Positions 24,326 to 25,512 of a stretch of 25,512 nucleotides of DNA are shown here, piece after piece. The DNA is taken from positions 1 to 25,512 of IMG/VR virus record IMGVR_UViG_3300030406_002256. One strand, 5' to 3'. The DNA comes from a virus. The position numbers were made by a program, and so were the translations under genes. Positions within the stretch are counted from its first letter, which is position 1, and every line of letters starts with the position of its first letter. The notes beneath the pieces are model-generated. The model ran no database searches and was not told the DNA's origin. It saw only the letters and a program-made list of their open reading frames with translations.

Positions 24326-25512
24326 TAGTTACTATTTTTGATAACATACCTTTATTGTTATATTTGGAAAAACCAAAATTAATTGTTGAGTTTTCTCTTT
24401 TAGGACTAGGCCTGTATAAATTTTTATTACAAGCCATAATTGCTAAACCTGAACTAATAGTAGCATCAAACTTTGTTCTATTATTAATATCAAATCTAGC
24501 CCAATCATTTAAAGTTGTATTAAATGATATATTACCATATTGTCCTTCTTGTGTTAAACCTACATGCTGTTGTATGTAACTTTCTATTGCAGCAGCATGA
24601 GCTTGTTTAATATCTTCGCTTGAGTTAGGTATACCACCTATCTCTTTTTCAGCTGTTGATAATTTATTCCATAATCGATCAGGTCTATTCATTGAATAAC
24701 CTCTGTAACCTCTACGTTTTAAATAATATAAAAGTCTAGGTTTATTGTTTTCCGCGAGTATTGGCATGCCATAAAATACTATTGCCATTAATACGTCTTC
24801 AAAAAACATTTCAGCTGTATCAGGTCTTGCAATATATTCTAAAAAAAATGTATTTGGTGGTGCGTCTTCCATGCTAAACTTAGTTAAGCCATGTAAAGCA
24901 CCTTTAGAACCTTTATTGTCAACAGTACCTGATATATCATAACTATCACAGCCAAAAGCACCTATGTGTTCATTAGCTGGTAGTTTTTTACCATTTTTTA
25001 ATATATATCTATTTTGCAAGCTTACTGGTGGTACCCATGATAAATTAAACCTACCTGTTTCGTCTGGATAAAATCTAACGTTTGTATCTTTAATACCATT
25101 TTCCCATACAAAACTACCTTTTATAGGTTTTGCTTGCATTTCATTATAATCAATTTGCTCGTATATTTTTACTAAGTTAAATATACTGTTTTTAGTTTCA
25201 TCTCTGAAAGCATGTTCTTCAGTTCTTGGAAACTGTCTATAATATTCGTTTAAAGCATCTTGATCATTTTTTAACCCATCCGCTTCATTTTGCCAGTGTG
25301 AAATAACTCCCGTATCAATGAGATCGTTATGAGGACCATATACTTCTTCCTTAGGATTTTCAAATACAGGTATCCCGTATTCGTCAATAAAACCTTCATA
25401 GTTCCACTCCATTGGAATAAAAAAAGAGTACAAACCCGAATTAGTTTGACCATTTCTGTTTCGTTTAGTAACATCTGAATTATAATATAACTTTTTAAAA
25501 TTATCACCACCC
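24318..25512 (-). CDS. terL: Terminase large subunit, 5' part beyond window edge
   Basis: The frame is open from the right edge (first visible residues GGDNFKKLYYNSD) to TAA at 24318, giving about 397 residues. An internal TTG at 25431-25433 is not a credible start, since the frame continues upstream of it. The ATPase motor lies outside the window. Visible here are the bridge segment FPRTEEHAFRDE (about 25200-25240) and the RNase H-like nuclease domain. The first acidic site is GCDSYD (codons at 24936-24947), the second is LAENN (Glu codon at 24750-24752), and the third is KFDATISSGLA (Asp codon at 24475-24477). TerL pumps DNA into the prohead and cuts it at the end of packaging. It heads the visible block and overlaps the portal gene. 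The small subunit must lie outside the window or be absent. Confidence 0.92.
   Translation of the reverse strand, partial: GGDNFKKLYYNSDVTKRNRNGQTNSGLYSFFIPMEWNYEGFIDEYGIPVFENPKEEVYGPHNDLIDTGVISHWQNEADGLKNDQDALNEYYRQFPRTEEHAFRDETKNSIFNLVKIYEQIDYNEMQAKPIKGSFVWENGIKDTNVRFYPDETGRFNLSWVPPVSLQNRYILKNGKKLPANEHIGAFGCDSYDISGTVDNKGSKGALHGLTKFSMEDAPPNTFFLEYIARPDTAEMFFEDVLMAIVFYGMPILAENNKPRLLYYLKRRGYRGYSMNRPDRLWNKLSTAEKEIGGIPNSSEDIKQAHAAAIESYIQQHVGLTQEGQYGNISFNTTLNDWARFDINNRTKFDATISSGLAIMACNKNLYRPSPKRENSTINFGFSKYNNKGMLSKIVTND

Noticed and set aside
738-24579. Numerous other plus-strand open frames of 60-106 codons.
   Set aside because: All lie opposite good minus-strand genes, have low-complexity hydrophobic products and form no operon.
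25271-25510. A 79-codon minus-strand frame at the right edge.
   Set aside because: It overlaps the terminase gene in another frame and its product looks random; the terminase frame is open to the edge.
1-25512. tRNA genes, CRISPR arrays, insertion sequences or an attachment site.
   Set aside because: Coding sequence fills almost the whole window and none of the characteristic repeats or cloverleaf patterns was seen on reading both strands.

Overview
This window is a 25.5-kb stretch of the virion structural and DNA-packaging module of a short-tailed (podovirus-like) double-stranded DNA phage. Thirteen genes, all on the minus strand, cover almost every base and are separated by only a few bases or overlap. 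The largest gaps are about 50-70 bp, and no stretch over 300 bp lacks a gene. I see no tRNA, CRISPR array, insertion sequence or integrase. The DNA is strongly AT-rich. All 12 visible stop codons are TAA, and no start has a Shine-Dalgarno-like purine box, only A/T-rich leaders. With the signal peptide of the last gene, which has the form typical of Bacteroidota secreted proteins, this points to a Bacteroidota host, probably Flavobacteriia. That host assignment is an inference.

In transcription order (right to left): a terminase large subunit cut by the right edge (24318-25512), portal (21905-24325), a small unknown protein (21544-21894), scaffold-like protein (20340-21512) and major capsid protein (18848-20308). 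An intrinsic terminator with a UUCG loop follows. Next come a conserved-looking protein of unknown role (17985-18776), a head-tail adaptor/neck candidate (17165-17926) and a tail-tube-type protein (16059-17165). They are followed by a very large tail/stabilization protein (11982-16055) and a second tail protein apparently of the same type (10632-11972). The last block holds three probable internal-virion/DNA-ejection proteins (9624-10616, 7603-9621 and the 2305-residue product of 683-7600). A secreted, outer-membrane-like protein (1-632) is cut by the left edge.

From the portal onward the order resembles T7: portal, scaffold, capsid, tail tube A, tail tube B, then small, medium and giant ejection proteins. 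The sizes are larger, and the portal and tail proteins read more like those of crAss-like Bacteroidota phages than like T7 itself. TerL pumps DNA through the portal into a shell built by scaffold and capsid protein. The adaptor and tail proteins close and extend the neck. The three last virion proteins would be packaged and injected ahead of the genome.

The most unusual content is at the left. The giant ejection protein carries a zincin-type HELLH site and a HAD-phosphatase-type domain instead of a recognisable lytic transglycosylase. The smallest ejection protein ends in a self-cleaving S74 chaperone-like domain. A secreted outer-membrane-type protein sits directly downstream. At RNA level, a GC-rich hairpin lies just inside the capsid gene, and two interleaved inverted repeats lie before the adaptor gene.
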